This document shows, piece by piece, positions 1 through 7,838 of a stretch of 11,915 nucleotides of DNA. The translations under genes and the position numbers were made by a program. The notes below the pieces were generated by a model that was given only the letters and a program-made list of their open reading frames with translations, was not told the origin of the DNA and searched no databases. The stretch is taken from positions 1-11,915 of the forward strand of contig JALCCG010000443.1 of assembly GCA_023212695.1 (NCBI GenBank), given 5' to 3'. How positions within the stretch are numbered: the first letter of the stretch is position 1; each line of letters opens with the position of its first letter. This stretch comes from Sporisorium sorghi. Lineage: Eukaryota; Basidiomycota; Ustilaginomycetes; Ustilaginales; Ustilaginaceae.

Positions 1-279
1 CAACACAAAAATGCCCTCAAAACACCCTCAAAACGTCAAAAAAGAGCTCCAAGGCAACAACCTGCCCCTCCAGCTTCAAGTCCAATGCAGGAATCCAGCC
101 CTGCACCCAGTGTGGGCCTCTATTCTAGCTCAGGGTCAAGTCTGGGCCGCCAATGGAGCCCTACAGCAAGTCTCAAGGAAGAGAGCCAAGTCTACAGGTC
201 TGAGAGCCCTGTAGACAGGTTTCAAGCCTCTCCCAATGCTTCCTGGTACTCAGATGACGAGATTGACCTTCTTGGGTAG
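1..279 (+). CDS. 3' end of an unidentified protein-coding gene (partial, enters from left edge)
   Basis: Frame 1 is open from the first base to a TAG at 277-279, giving 92 codons with no obligatory start inside the window, so this reads as the C-terminal part of a gene that begins upstream. The visible peptide is rich in Ser, Pro, Ala and Gln. It has a basic patch (KRQKR) near its 13th residue and closes with an acidic stretch (SDDEIDLLG). That composition is typical of a disordered tail of a nuclear protein. No family motif can be recognised and no function is proposed. An overlapping frame (11-214) is also open, so coding status is probable rather than certain. An open frame of this length can occur by chance in DNA of this base composition. 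Confidence 0.5.
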   Translation, partial: QHKNALKTPSKRQKRAPRQQPAPPASSPMQESSPAPSVGLYSSSGSSLGRQWSPTASLKEESQVYRSESPVDRFQASPNASWYSDDEIDLLG

Positions 280-1017
280 CAATCAGGCCTTCTATGAGCT
301 GTGTATGGGTCGTGGAAGCTGTCATGAATATCATCGTGTGCACATGCAAAAATGATTCCTTAATGGGCCAATCACGTTAGCTTCCGTGTCAGAGCCTAAA
401 ACCTATGAAAATGAATTTTCGAGCTGCAAGTCTCGGCTGTGATTTCTCTCTCAAAGCAGCGTTTGGATGTCCATTAATGTACTCGTCCGTCAACGATTCG
501 CAGAAAACAAACTGTTGCACAACAGGAAGGACTCCAGTCACTCAAAGTTATTCACGCTTATGTATATAAATAATCACGAGAGCACCCAAATACGGGAAGA
601 GCTCTTTGTCCAATCTAACTACAAGACCCCTCATAGTCAGATTCATAAATATCTTCCCGCAAGACTCGCCTCTGGCCATATTCGCGCACGCTAATATGGC
701 GAAACTAACATCTCTCGCATCCATTTCCATCGTGCAATGATCATGTCTGTGAAACGACACATTTGTGATTTTTCACTCGAACAAGTGCGAACTCTGAAAC
801 TTTCGGAGGATTTTTGGGCGATTGGCGAGTTTCATCTTGCTTTGATCTCTCGTTCCTCTTTTTCGGAATGCGAAAAGATCTTCAATCTCAATTCACACAT
901 ACGTATCCTTCACCTGAAAGCGGACGACTTCTATGCTGGTAAGACTTTGGTCCGACTGAAACTTGAACAAACACCGCCACTTCAGGAAGCAAGGCGATCA
1001 CTCGCGAGTGAGAAGGA
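280..1017. other. AT-richer intergenic region, no confident gene
   Basis: This 738 bp gap separates the stop of the left partial gene from the stop of STN1, which reads toward it. It is visibly poorer in G+C than the flanking genes: 541-600 is about 37 % by hand count. It holds a good TATA-like string (564-573), a CCAAT motif on the + strand (368-372, GGCCAATCACG) and several short open frames. The longest, 737-1051, runs into the STN1 3' end. None of the peptides resembles a known family. The region probably holds the 3' untranslated regions of both flanking genes, with some promoter-like sequence of unknown use. Confidence 0.5.
564..573 (+). promoter_or_regulatory. TATA-box-like element TATATAAATA
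   Basis: The string TATATAAATA is a close match to the eukaryotic TATA consensus and sits in the AT-richer gap. The only downstream candidate on this strand is the doubtful open frame starting at 737. No confirmed gene uses it, so it may simply be AT-rich spacer. Confidence 0.2.
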
Positions 1018-2764
1018 TCAATCAATTACGATGGGAGCACGGCGCGCATGATACAAAGCCAGGCTATCTTGGACAAGAGAGCTGTGGATGTTCCGAAAGC
1101 GATCATCGAGGACACGCAGACGAACAGTGAGCTCTTCTGCGTCGTGCGCAGCAGCGTTGCATGGCGATGCAGAGCCACTGTTGCCGATCAGCTTGTTGAG
1201 CGGAGCCAAGAGGTACTCGGGCGTGACGAGGCGATAGACATCAGTGCTACTGGCATCAGTCGTTTGATTCGGCTTGAGGAGCCTCGAGTCATCGGTTTCG
1301 GCGAGGGTGATGAAGCCGTCCTGCATCATCTTGCGGATGGCCCATTCAAAGAGCCGTCGAACCTTCTCTGAGTGCTGCTCGGAGGTATCGAAGGAGGCGG
1401 TGCGCGAGGTATCGGCAGAGCGAGAAGCGAGGCGACACTGCAGACGAATCGAGACGAGGCGCTGAGCGAGTGAGGAGAGTGTGGTATCAGAGCGGAGATC
1501 TGAGAGGCTGAAGGGATGAGACCGATAGTGCTGGCTTATGTGCTGCTGCAACTGTAGCTGGAAGTAGGCCTCGGTCAAATGTCGATCAGCGATCTTTGCA
1601 TGTGCGCGAAGCTGCCGAGTGCTGGTCTCGGATGCACGAGACGACCGAGAATGCTCGCTGTTTTGAGGCGAGCACAAAAATGACGCTGAGGCTGGCGATG
1701 GCGAGGGTGTCGAGAAAGGAGCAGCGCCCGAGATTAACCTGCGAGCTTCGTCTCGGGAGAGTCGTAGTCTCTCCTTCAAGTCCTGACGGTGCGAATCAGC
1801 TCGGCTCATAGGGACAGCTGCAGCGTTCTCGTTGGGAGAAAGGTCGGAGACGAGCAGCCGTGCGGAGCCTTTTGGTACAGTGCGATGCCGTGTTGTGTCT
1901 TTTGCGATTCGCTCCTTCGTGGCCGGACCGATGCGGCTCCATTCAAAAGGTCGACGATATACCTCGTTCTCGAGCTCGATGACTTTCAGTTGATGGTGAG
2001 ACTCCATGTTGATGTCATCACAGCGCGCTGGCAGTGATTGAGGCGGATAAGGAAAAGCGGACAGGAGCGGCGGTTAGCTTTGAAGTTCATCACGGATGAA
2101 GACGATAGTGGAACCGCTTGGCTTACCCATTTGCTGAGCGACCAGAAACCTCTGGCCACTTCGATCGATCTGCACCTTGCCGATGCATTCGACAATGTCG
2201 GCGACTTTGAAGCGTGGAGTGAGTGGTGCGAGGTACGAGGCTGTTGCTGCATTGCCTGGTCGACTAGTTGATGCGGATGACTTGGACTGAGGCGGCATGA
2301 TGTAGCAATCCGGGATGCCGGTCGGAGCTGACCGTGCCACTGCATCCTGAGCAGGGCGCGATGCGCTTTGTCGCAACGACTTGCGGGTTTCGACGATGCG
2401 GAGCACAGAAGTGCCGTCGTCGACTTCGTAGCTTACCTGGTCCTCCTTGGGAGTCACTCCAACGACCATACCGTATACCTCTGCGACGAGTACTGGCGTC
2501 TCGTAATGCAAGAGCAACGTTTGTCCTGCGATCAGTAAGGGGAGAGGATGTTGAAAATGGAATCAGATCATGGCAAACGACTTTCGAGCTGGAAGGATGT
2601 TGAGAGGACTCACCTCCTGTCGCATAAGAGAGCTCTGGCAACGTCTTGAATCGACGCACTTGATGGCAAGTGCATTTGATCACGGCAGAAGGGCTCGTTT
2701 CGGCCCATTCGTAGAGTCGAAGAGCATCCTGATCCGACAATTGGCGAAGCGACGAGCCTCGCAT
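1018..2764 (-). CDS. STN1: STN1-like telomere-capping protein (CST complex OB-fold subunit)
   Basis: Stn1 pairs with Ten1 (and Cdc13/CTC1) on the telomeric 3' overhang, capping ends and recruiting DNA polymerase alpha-primase. Exons on the minus strand are 2764-2614, 2525-2127 and 2027-1018. The introns are 88 and 99 nt, with donors GTGAGT and GTAAGC and acceptors GCAG and CCAG. All junctions are phase 1 and the product is 519 residues. The OB-fold is recognisable. VAEVYGMVVGV followed by VSYEVDDGTSVLRIV (residues about 64-95) matches the Stn1 pattern G-VVGV...DDgTg. FKVADIVECIGKVQ (about 155-170) supplies the next strands. DDINMESHHQLKVIELENEV..RPF after the last junction matches the helix that ends the Stn1 OB domain. 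Residues about 330-375 and 408-452 look like the C-terminal winged-helix region. The stretch around residues 290-325 is Ser-rich. The ATG at 2764 is chosen because an in-frame TGA lies just upstream at 2776-2774. It is divergent from CHZ1. A second usable donor exists at 2093. Confidence 0.83.
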
Positions 2765-2827
2765 GCCGCACGTTCAGTTGTTGGTCGAAGCAATTTGCCT
2801 TGCGTTTGGAGGAAGACGAGGCCTCGA

Positions 2828-2832
2828 ATTGG
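2828..2832 (-). promoter_or_regulatory. CCAAT motif upstream of STN1
   Basis: On the minus strand the sequence reads AGCCAATTC, placing a CCAAT pentamer about 64 bp before the STN1 start codon and in the STN1 orientation. CCAAT is the binding site of the HAP2/3/5 (NF-Y) complex, whose HAP2 subunit is encoded further along this window. Whether this copy is used is inference; a pentamer occurs often by chance. Confidence 0.25.
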
Positions 2833-2910
2833 CTGCCATCTTGGCTGTGCTGGAGTGGCGATCGGTTGCCGCGAAATGGGATGACGTGGCTCAACGGCTC
2901 TTCCGATGGT

Positions 2911-2930
2911 GCTTGCTTGCTTGCTTGCTT
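2911..2930. repeat. (GCTT)5 tetranucleotide microsatellite
   Basis: Five perfect GCTT units lie in the STN1/CHZ1 divergent promoter, about 150 bp upstream of the STN1 start. It is outside coding sequence, so length changes would not affect either protein. Confidence 0.9.
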
Positions 2931-3248
2931 GTTGAGCTGATAGTGATGAAGAAGGAATTAAGCCACAAAACAAGCTCGAGGTGATGCTCTCGAAACCAAC
3001 ACTTTCCTCTCCAACTCCGATTTCCGTTCAACTCGTGATGCAAAGCGCGCCTGCAGCTCAGCTCTATTTTCTGCAAAAAAAAAACCAGGTGTTGGTTGCT
3101 AGGCCCATCCGCGACGCGTCCCTTTGACGCTGACGAGGACCCTCTTTTTCTTCCTGTCGTCGAGGCCACTTTTGACTTCGGAATTGAGCCCGACTTGCGC
3201 AACTTCACTCTTCGCTACCAACAGCACTGTCCAGCATCTTTCGGCATC

Positions 3249-3980
3249 ATGAGCGACGCACAGTGAGTAAGCATTTTGGTCGCTCGTACATCAGTGGCAG
3301 TCTGACTGATCTGACCGCATTCTTGGCCGCCACCAACAGCACCGTTACCGATCCGACCCACACCGAGGATGCCGTCGAGCATCAGCAGTTCACAAGCGCA
3401 GACAAGGGCAAGGGCAAGGCAAGGGCAGTCGAGCCTGGTAAGTTGGTCAGATTGGCTGATCATATGGATACCGCGTGCTGACCACCTGTCAAATGCTTCG
3501 GAACGGCCAGAGGAAGACGAGGACGATGACGAGGACGATGGCGCAGATGATGACGAAGAAGACGAAGAGGACGACTACAACATCGATGATGACGAGGTAT
3601 GTCGTCGGAATCAGCAGATTGATCCATGGCCAACAAAGGACATGCTAACGAAGCATTCTTTCCCACATGCATACAGCTTGCCGAGTTGATCGAGGACGAA
3701 GAGGAGCTGGCCGAGATCGACACGTCCAACATTGTCTGGACGGGGCGTCGACGAAATGCGCCTCTCGACTACAGCTCAGAAGAAGCGCTCAAGCAGGCAG
3801 GTCTGGATACAGGCGCCGCTGCTGCCGACCAAGAAGAAGACGATGCAGAGTTTCATGTAAGTTGGAGCCGACCCGCATCCAACCCGAGATTGTTTGAACT
3901 TGCGACAGCTGACTCTCTCCATTCGCTCACGCAACTGCCATATCTTCGCTCTACAGGGCGAGGAGATGGACGAACAATAA
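3249..3980 (+). CDS. CHZ1: CHZ1-type histone H2A.Z-H2B chaperone
   Basis: Chz1 binds H2A.Z-H2B dimers and delivers them to the SWR1 remodeller for exchange into nucleosomes. Exons are 3249-3262, 3340-3437, 3511-3596, 3677-3856 and 3957-3980. The introns are 77, 73, 80 and 100 nt (donors GTGAGT, GTAAGT, GTATGT, GTAAGT; all acceptors end in CAG). Joined, they give a 133-residue acidic protein whose phases agree at every junction. Residues 38-66 are an almost unbroken Asp/Glu block. Residues 77-98 carry the CHZ motif, read here as LAEIDTSNIV then GRRRNAPLDY, where the family has LAEID-SNI followed by RR(T)RG..(I/V)DY. The tail ends GEEMDEQ. The first exon supplies only 14 coding bases, so a predictor may miss the start. 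The gene is divergent from STN1 and convergent with RPC17 (130 bp between stops). The motif makes the call secure; the exact short first exon is the least certain part. Confidence 0.87.
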
Positions 3981-4110
3981 AATCGGATCGATCCGCCTTT
4001 CTCCCATCATCGCCTTCGCAATCCAGGACCACTCGAAGGCTTGTCATTGAACCAATTAATCATTACAAGTACATGGAACACCTCGTCCCCAAACCAAACT
4101 TGCGCAGAAC
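3981..4110. other. Short convergent 3' spacer between CHZ1 and RPC17
   Basis: Only 130 bp separate the TAA of CHZ1 from the TAG of RPC17, so the two 3' untranslated regions must be very short or overlap on opposite strands. No strong terminator-like structure is visible. Confidence 0.6.
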
Positions 4111-5014
4111 CTAGTCGTCCGCATCCGCATCCTCAACGCCGCCTCCGCCCAAACCTTCATGAACAAAGTCGTCTTCATCCATTTCCACATCCGGATCCTC
4201 TTCGTATTCGACGTCTGCCGCTTGTTGCTCTGCGTCTGGTCCAGGAACGTGCGCCAAACCCCCTTGATCAGCTCCACCTAGGTCGGCTGCTGCAGCTACT
4301 TGGCCAGTGAACTGACTGATCTGTGCCGGAGCTTCTGCATGCGAATACTGCGCTGCGCCGTTGATGGATGCTGGGTCGTCCTGGACTCCTTCCGCTGCGT
4401 ATGCGTTGACTTCGGTGGTGGGATGGATGGGCAAATAAGTCTGCACAAGCGAAATGAGCTCTTCGATCTGGTGTGGGTGGAAGCGTTCTTCCAGCTCTTC
4501 GACGAGCGTGTGCAGTTCGACGACGCTTTGTGGAGCATGATTGACAATCTGGAGCCGCTCGGATCGATTCAGTCCCAAGGCACCCCGCCTTGCTTCGGAA
4601 TCATTGATCGAGTAGCCGCGAGCCTTGAGTTGGTCGAGGAAGGCGGCGATGTGCTCGGCCTCTTGATGCGCACATGGTCTCGTTGTCTGGCTGAGCGAGG
4701 AGATGGTCTATGGTAGAACAAGCAGGTGATGGGCCAGTTAGCTTGAGTATGCCTCTGGAAACAGCTGACCCAGGACAGCAACTCACCTCGTATTGGATCG
4801 TGCGCAGATTCTCTGGCACAATCGACAGCCAGACATCGTCGTCATCTACCTTGGATGTCGATGCGTTGCGAAGTGCATCATCCGAATCGTCGTTGAGCTC
4901 GCTGATCTTTGGAGCAGTCTGTACCCTTGCCTTTTGCTCGGATTCCATCTCCTTGAGCACCTTGAGCACCTCAAAGTCGCTCAAAAGCGCTGAGCGCGCC
5001 TTCAAGATCCGCAT
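4111..5014 (-). CDS. RPC17: RNA polymerase III subunit RPC17/RPC9 (CRCP family)
   Basis: This is the Rpb4-like half of the Pol III stalk. With its partner Rpc25 it helps initiate transcription of tRNA and 5S rRNA genes. The minus-strand exons are 5014-4787 and 4707-4111, split by a 79 nt phase-0 intron (GTGAGT...CCATAG). The product is 274 residues. It opens MRILKARSALLSDFEVLKVL, matching the family start (M.....N/RSALLS.YEV...L). After the junction, TTRPCAHQ corresponds to the family's TPCRHQ. LNRSERLQIVNHAP is the HRDC-like segment (family L.KaEKLQ..N..P), and VEELEERF...QIEELI the last helices. The core ends near residue 170. The remaining 105 residues are Ala/Gln-rich and then strongly acidic (about 241-274), much longer than the human (148) or yeast (161) proteins allow. 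The gene shares a divergent promoter with SOF1. Confidence 0.92.
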
Positions 5015-5480
5015 GACGTGGGTACTGCTATGTTGATGGCGATTGCATGTGGTGAGGGGGTTTGCGAATGAATGGTGGTGGTCGTTGGAGGAAAGAGTGA
5101 ATCTTCGAATTCGAGCCTTGAAGGGAAGAAAGAGACTGTATTACGTAAGCAGAGATCTCTCTCAAAAAAGTTTCCAAAAAGTTGGATTTCAGCACAGCGC
5201 CAAAGGGAAATTTTTTTGGTTTTGGTTGGACCCTCTCTCTCTGTGTGTTTGCCTCCACAGATTTCTGCTCTTACACTTCCTCCTCGACCTCTTCTTCCAC
5301 CGCCACTCACACTCATACGATCCATCACAGTCTTTCTTCTCTCCAAATTCATCACACTTTGGAATCGCATACGAGATCTTCAGCAGATCGTGCGAACATC
5401 GAATCTGTAGGCGCGACCACGCGGAGGAAAACCCCCAAACTCGACGACACCGACGGCTATTCTTGGCCGTAGCCACCAAG
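5015..5480. promoter_or_regulatory. Divergent promoter between RPC17 (-) and SOF1 (+)
   Basis: These 466 bp separate two start codons that point away from each other. The SOF1-proximal half is pyrimidine-rich (runs of CTCTCT and TTCTTC), as is common in fungal leaders. An A/T block at 5205-5217 (GGGAAATTTTTTT) recalls the A-T-rich rRNA-processing element of yeast ribosome-biogenesis promoters, but that similarity is weak. Open frames crossing the segment have no family resemblance. Confidence 0.6.
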
Positions 5481-7327
5481 ATGGTAAGCATCTGCTGAAC
5501 AGCGGGCCTCCTCACGCAAGCATCGTCGAGGCATTCAGCTGACTCCGATTTGACCTTGTGTGCAATCGCAGAAAATCAAAGCGCTTTCCAGGTCGCTCGA
5601 TGTCCACGCTCCTGCTCGACAGGGTGACCCTGCTCCTCTGTCCAGAAACCTCGACCCGGCACTTCATCCCTTCGACAAGCCAAGAGAGTATACCCGTGCG
5701 CTCAATGCTGCCAAGCTAGACCGCCTCTTTGCCAAGCCGTTTGTTGGAGCTCTGGAAGGACACATTGATGGCATCTACTCGATCGCAAAGGACACCAACC
5801 GACTTAATGTCGTTGCCTCCGGAAGTGGTGACGGAGGTAAGTCTGCTGACGCCCATCCTTTCAAGCTCTCCATTCATCTCTTCATGCTGACCTCGACTTT
5901 ATCATTGCTCTTCTTCTTCTAGAAATCCGCCTTTGGGACTTGGCCCGACAAAAGCCAATCTACGTCTATCCCAGGGCGCATTCAGGCATCATTCAGTCGA
6001 TCTGCATTTCTCCTCTCACCTTCGTGTCGCCTACTGGCAACTCATCAGTCGGTCGTCGAATGCTTTCCTGCTCGACAGATAGGACTGTCAAGGTCTGGGA
6101 TGCCGATCCGCGCCCCGATGGTTTGGGTCAAACCAGCTTCAATGTCATGGACGACGATGAAGATGACGACGACATGGACGCAGAAATGACCACGGGTGGT
6201 AGCTTGAGAAGGGGCGGTCTCCTCAGCACTCGTGACAAGGACGTTCCACCAAGCGAGCCGTTGACCGTATACAGTGGCAAGGCGGCCTTCAACTCGCTCA
6301 CGCATCACGCCTCCAACGCCGTGTTCGCTTCCGCCTCGTCCTCGATTCAGACTTGGGATCTCGAGCGTGGCGGATCCTCGGATCCACTGCTGTCCATGAC
6401 CTGGGGTCCAGATGCCATCAACGTGGTGCGCTTCAACCTCAGCGAGCGCGAGGTCCTCGCTAGTGCAGGCAGCGACCGTGGCATTGTCCTTTATGACTTG
6501 CGCAGCGGCAAGCCTTTGACTAAGATGATCATGCAGGTAAGTTATCCCCAATCGGTCCTACGTTTGCTCTTTCACCGCTTTTAGGCAGTCACTGACATGT
6601 TTTGACTTCAATTGCGCAGATGCGAGCAAACGACATTGCATGGAATCCAACAGAGCCGACCGTCTTTGCCGTGGCGAGTGAGGATCACAATGTCTACACA
6701 TTCGAGTAAGTTTCCCGCAAGCTTTTGTGTCGCACTTGAGGATCTGGCTCAAACTGACAAGCATCTTTGTGTTGACCCGTTTGCAGCATGCGACACCTCA
6801 ACTCAGCAACTCAGATCTACAAGGACCACGTTGCCGCCGTCATGTCGGTCGACTTTTCACCCACGGGTACCGAGCTCGTCACTGGCTCTTACGATCGTAC
6901 ACTCCGCATCTGGGACTATGGCAAGGGCAACCACTCGCGTGACGTCTACCACACCAAGCGTATGCAGCGCATCTTCTCCACTTCATTTTCCATGGACGCG
7001 CGCTTTGTGCTCAGCGGCTCAGACGACGGCAATTTGCGCATCTGGAAGGCCAAGGCGAGCGAAAAGTTGGGATTGCTCAGTGGACGGGAGATGGCCAACC
7101 GAGAGTATGCCGAGAGCCTGCGCAAGAAGTGGAGCGGTGTGGGCGACGTGTCTAAGATCGAGAAGCAGAGACACGTGCCCAAGGCGATCAAGCAAGCGCA
7201 GAGGCTCAAGAAGACCATGATCGACGCCAGGAAGAACAAAGAGGAGAACAGGAGGAAGCACTCGAAAGCAGGCGACAAGAAGCCCAAAGCGGCGCGAAAA
7301 GAGGCCATTCTTTCTCAACGCGAGTAG
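5481..7327 (+). CDS. SOF1: SOF1/DCAF13 WD40 protein, 18S rRNA processing factor
   Basis: Sof1 is a nucleolar component of the U3 snoRNA-containing small-subunit processome, needed for 18S rRNA maturation. Exons are 5481-5483, 5572-5836, 5923-6536, 6620-6705 and 6787-7327 (introns 88, 86, 83 and 81 nt). All junctions are in phase and the product is 502 residues. The first coding exon is just ATG. Splicing yields MKIKALSRS, the same opening as yeast Sof1 (MKIK). Next come RNLDPALHPFDKPREYTRAL and AKLDRLFAKPF, hallmark of the family. WD repeats ending in IRLWDL, VKVWDA, IQTWDL, IVLYDL, VYTFDM, LRIWDY and LRIWKA form the propeller. The Sof1 C-terminal domain starts at KASEKLGLLSGRE and is Lys/Arg-rich (HVPKAIKQAQRLKK, then RRKHSKAG). 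An acidic insertion (DDDEDDDDMDAE, about residue 165-177) lengthens one blade loop. It is convergent with HAP2. Confidence 0.97.
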
Positions 7328-7838
7328 CTTTCGCGTCGCTTTGCTTGCATGCCAACTTGATCAATGTACTTGTACCGTTTTGCAAACGCATTCACTTTTG
7401 CACACCTTTATCGTCGCCTTGTCAGGGAAGAGCTCCCATGATGAGAGAGAAGTCGACTCGAACAAGACTTGTTGCACGCCTTGTTGCACGCGACTCTGTC
7501 GTTCATGGAGGTCATGTTTGCACACAGTCTCAGTCTAAGTCACACACGCATGCAGCCGAGTTGATGGAGATGTGCACAAGAATCTTGTCTTGCACTGTGA
7601 GGTTACGAAGATAGGGCTAGATGAATACAACAGCTTCTGCTGCACAACAAGGTGAGAAGAGGCGAGAAACGGAAGAGGAAGGGAGCATTACAGGGAGCAT
7701 TGAGGCTGGTTTGGCTTTTGTGTGGGGAGTCCAGAGAGGAGGAATACTAGTGTACAGCAAGAGAAGGCGGGGCGGAGGTGGATTGCAAGCGGATCCGTTT
7801 TGGGAAAGGCGTGTGCGGCAAGAAGGCGGATTGAAAGA
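7328..7838. other. Convergent 3' spacer between SOF1 and HAP2
   Basis: These 511 bp hold the 3' untranslated regions of two genes pointing at each other. An open frame at 7621-7842 encodes a Gly/Arg/Glu-rich peptide of no known type and runs antisense into the HAP2 stop, so I do not call it a gene. A 12-base tandem duplication lies at 7468-7491. Confidence 0.6.
7468..7491. repeat. 12-base perfect tandem duplication (CTTGTTGCACGC x2)
   Basis: Two adjacent identical copies of CTTGTTGCACGC occupy the SOF1/HAP2 convergent spacer. This is probably a small slippage duplication with no evident role. Confidence 0.85.

Larger units (their letters stand above)
2765..3248. promoter_or_regulatory. Divergent promoter between STN1 (-) and CHZ1 (+)
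   Basis: These 484 bp lie between two start codons pointing away from each other, so the segment must carry both promoters and both leaders. It contains a (GCTT)5 microsatellite at 2911-2930, an A10 run at 3075-3084 and a CCAAT motif on the STN1 strand. Short open frames on both strands lack good starts and resemble nothing known. No convincing TATA box is seen. Confidence 0.6.

Noticed and set aside
1348..1362. Minus-strand GGTTCGACGG resembling a tRNA B box
   Set aside because: Lies inside STN1 coding sequence and lacks the flanking stem pairing of a tRNA.
1018..2007. Stand-alone 329-residue minus-strand gene starting at the ATG at 2007
   Set aside because: The frame continues in phase upstream of that ATG to a CCAG acceptor at 2028, and joining it to the exon ending at 2127 completes the Stn1 OB-fold helix, so it is the last exon of STN1.
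2891..3208. 105-residue minus-strand open frame in the STN1/CHZ1 spacer
   Set aside because: Starts from GTG rather than ATG, translates the GCTT microsatellite, and lacks any recognisable motif. STN1 has an in-frame stop between it and its own ATG.
5043..5498. 151-residue + strand open frame before SOF1
   Set aside because: Runs through the divergent promoter into SOF1 intron 1. Phe/Leu/Ser-rich product of CT-rich leader DNA without motif.
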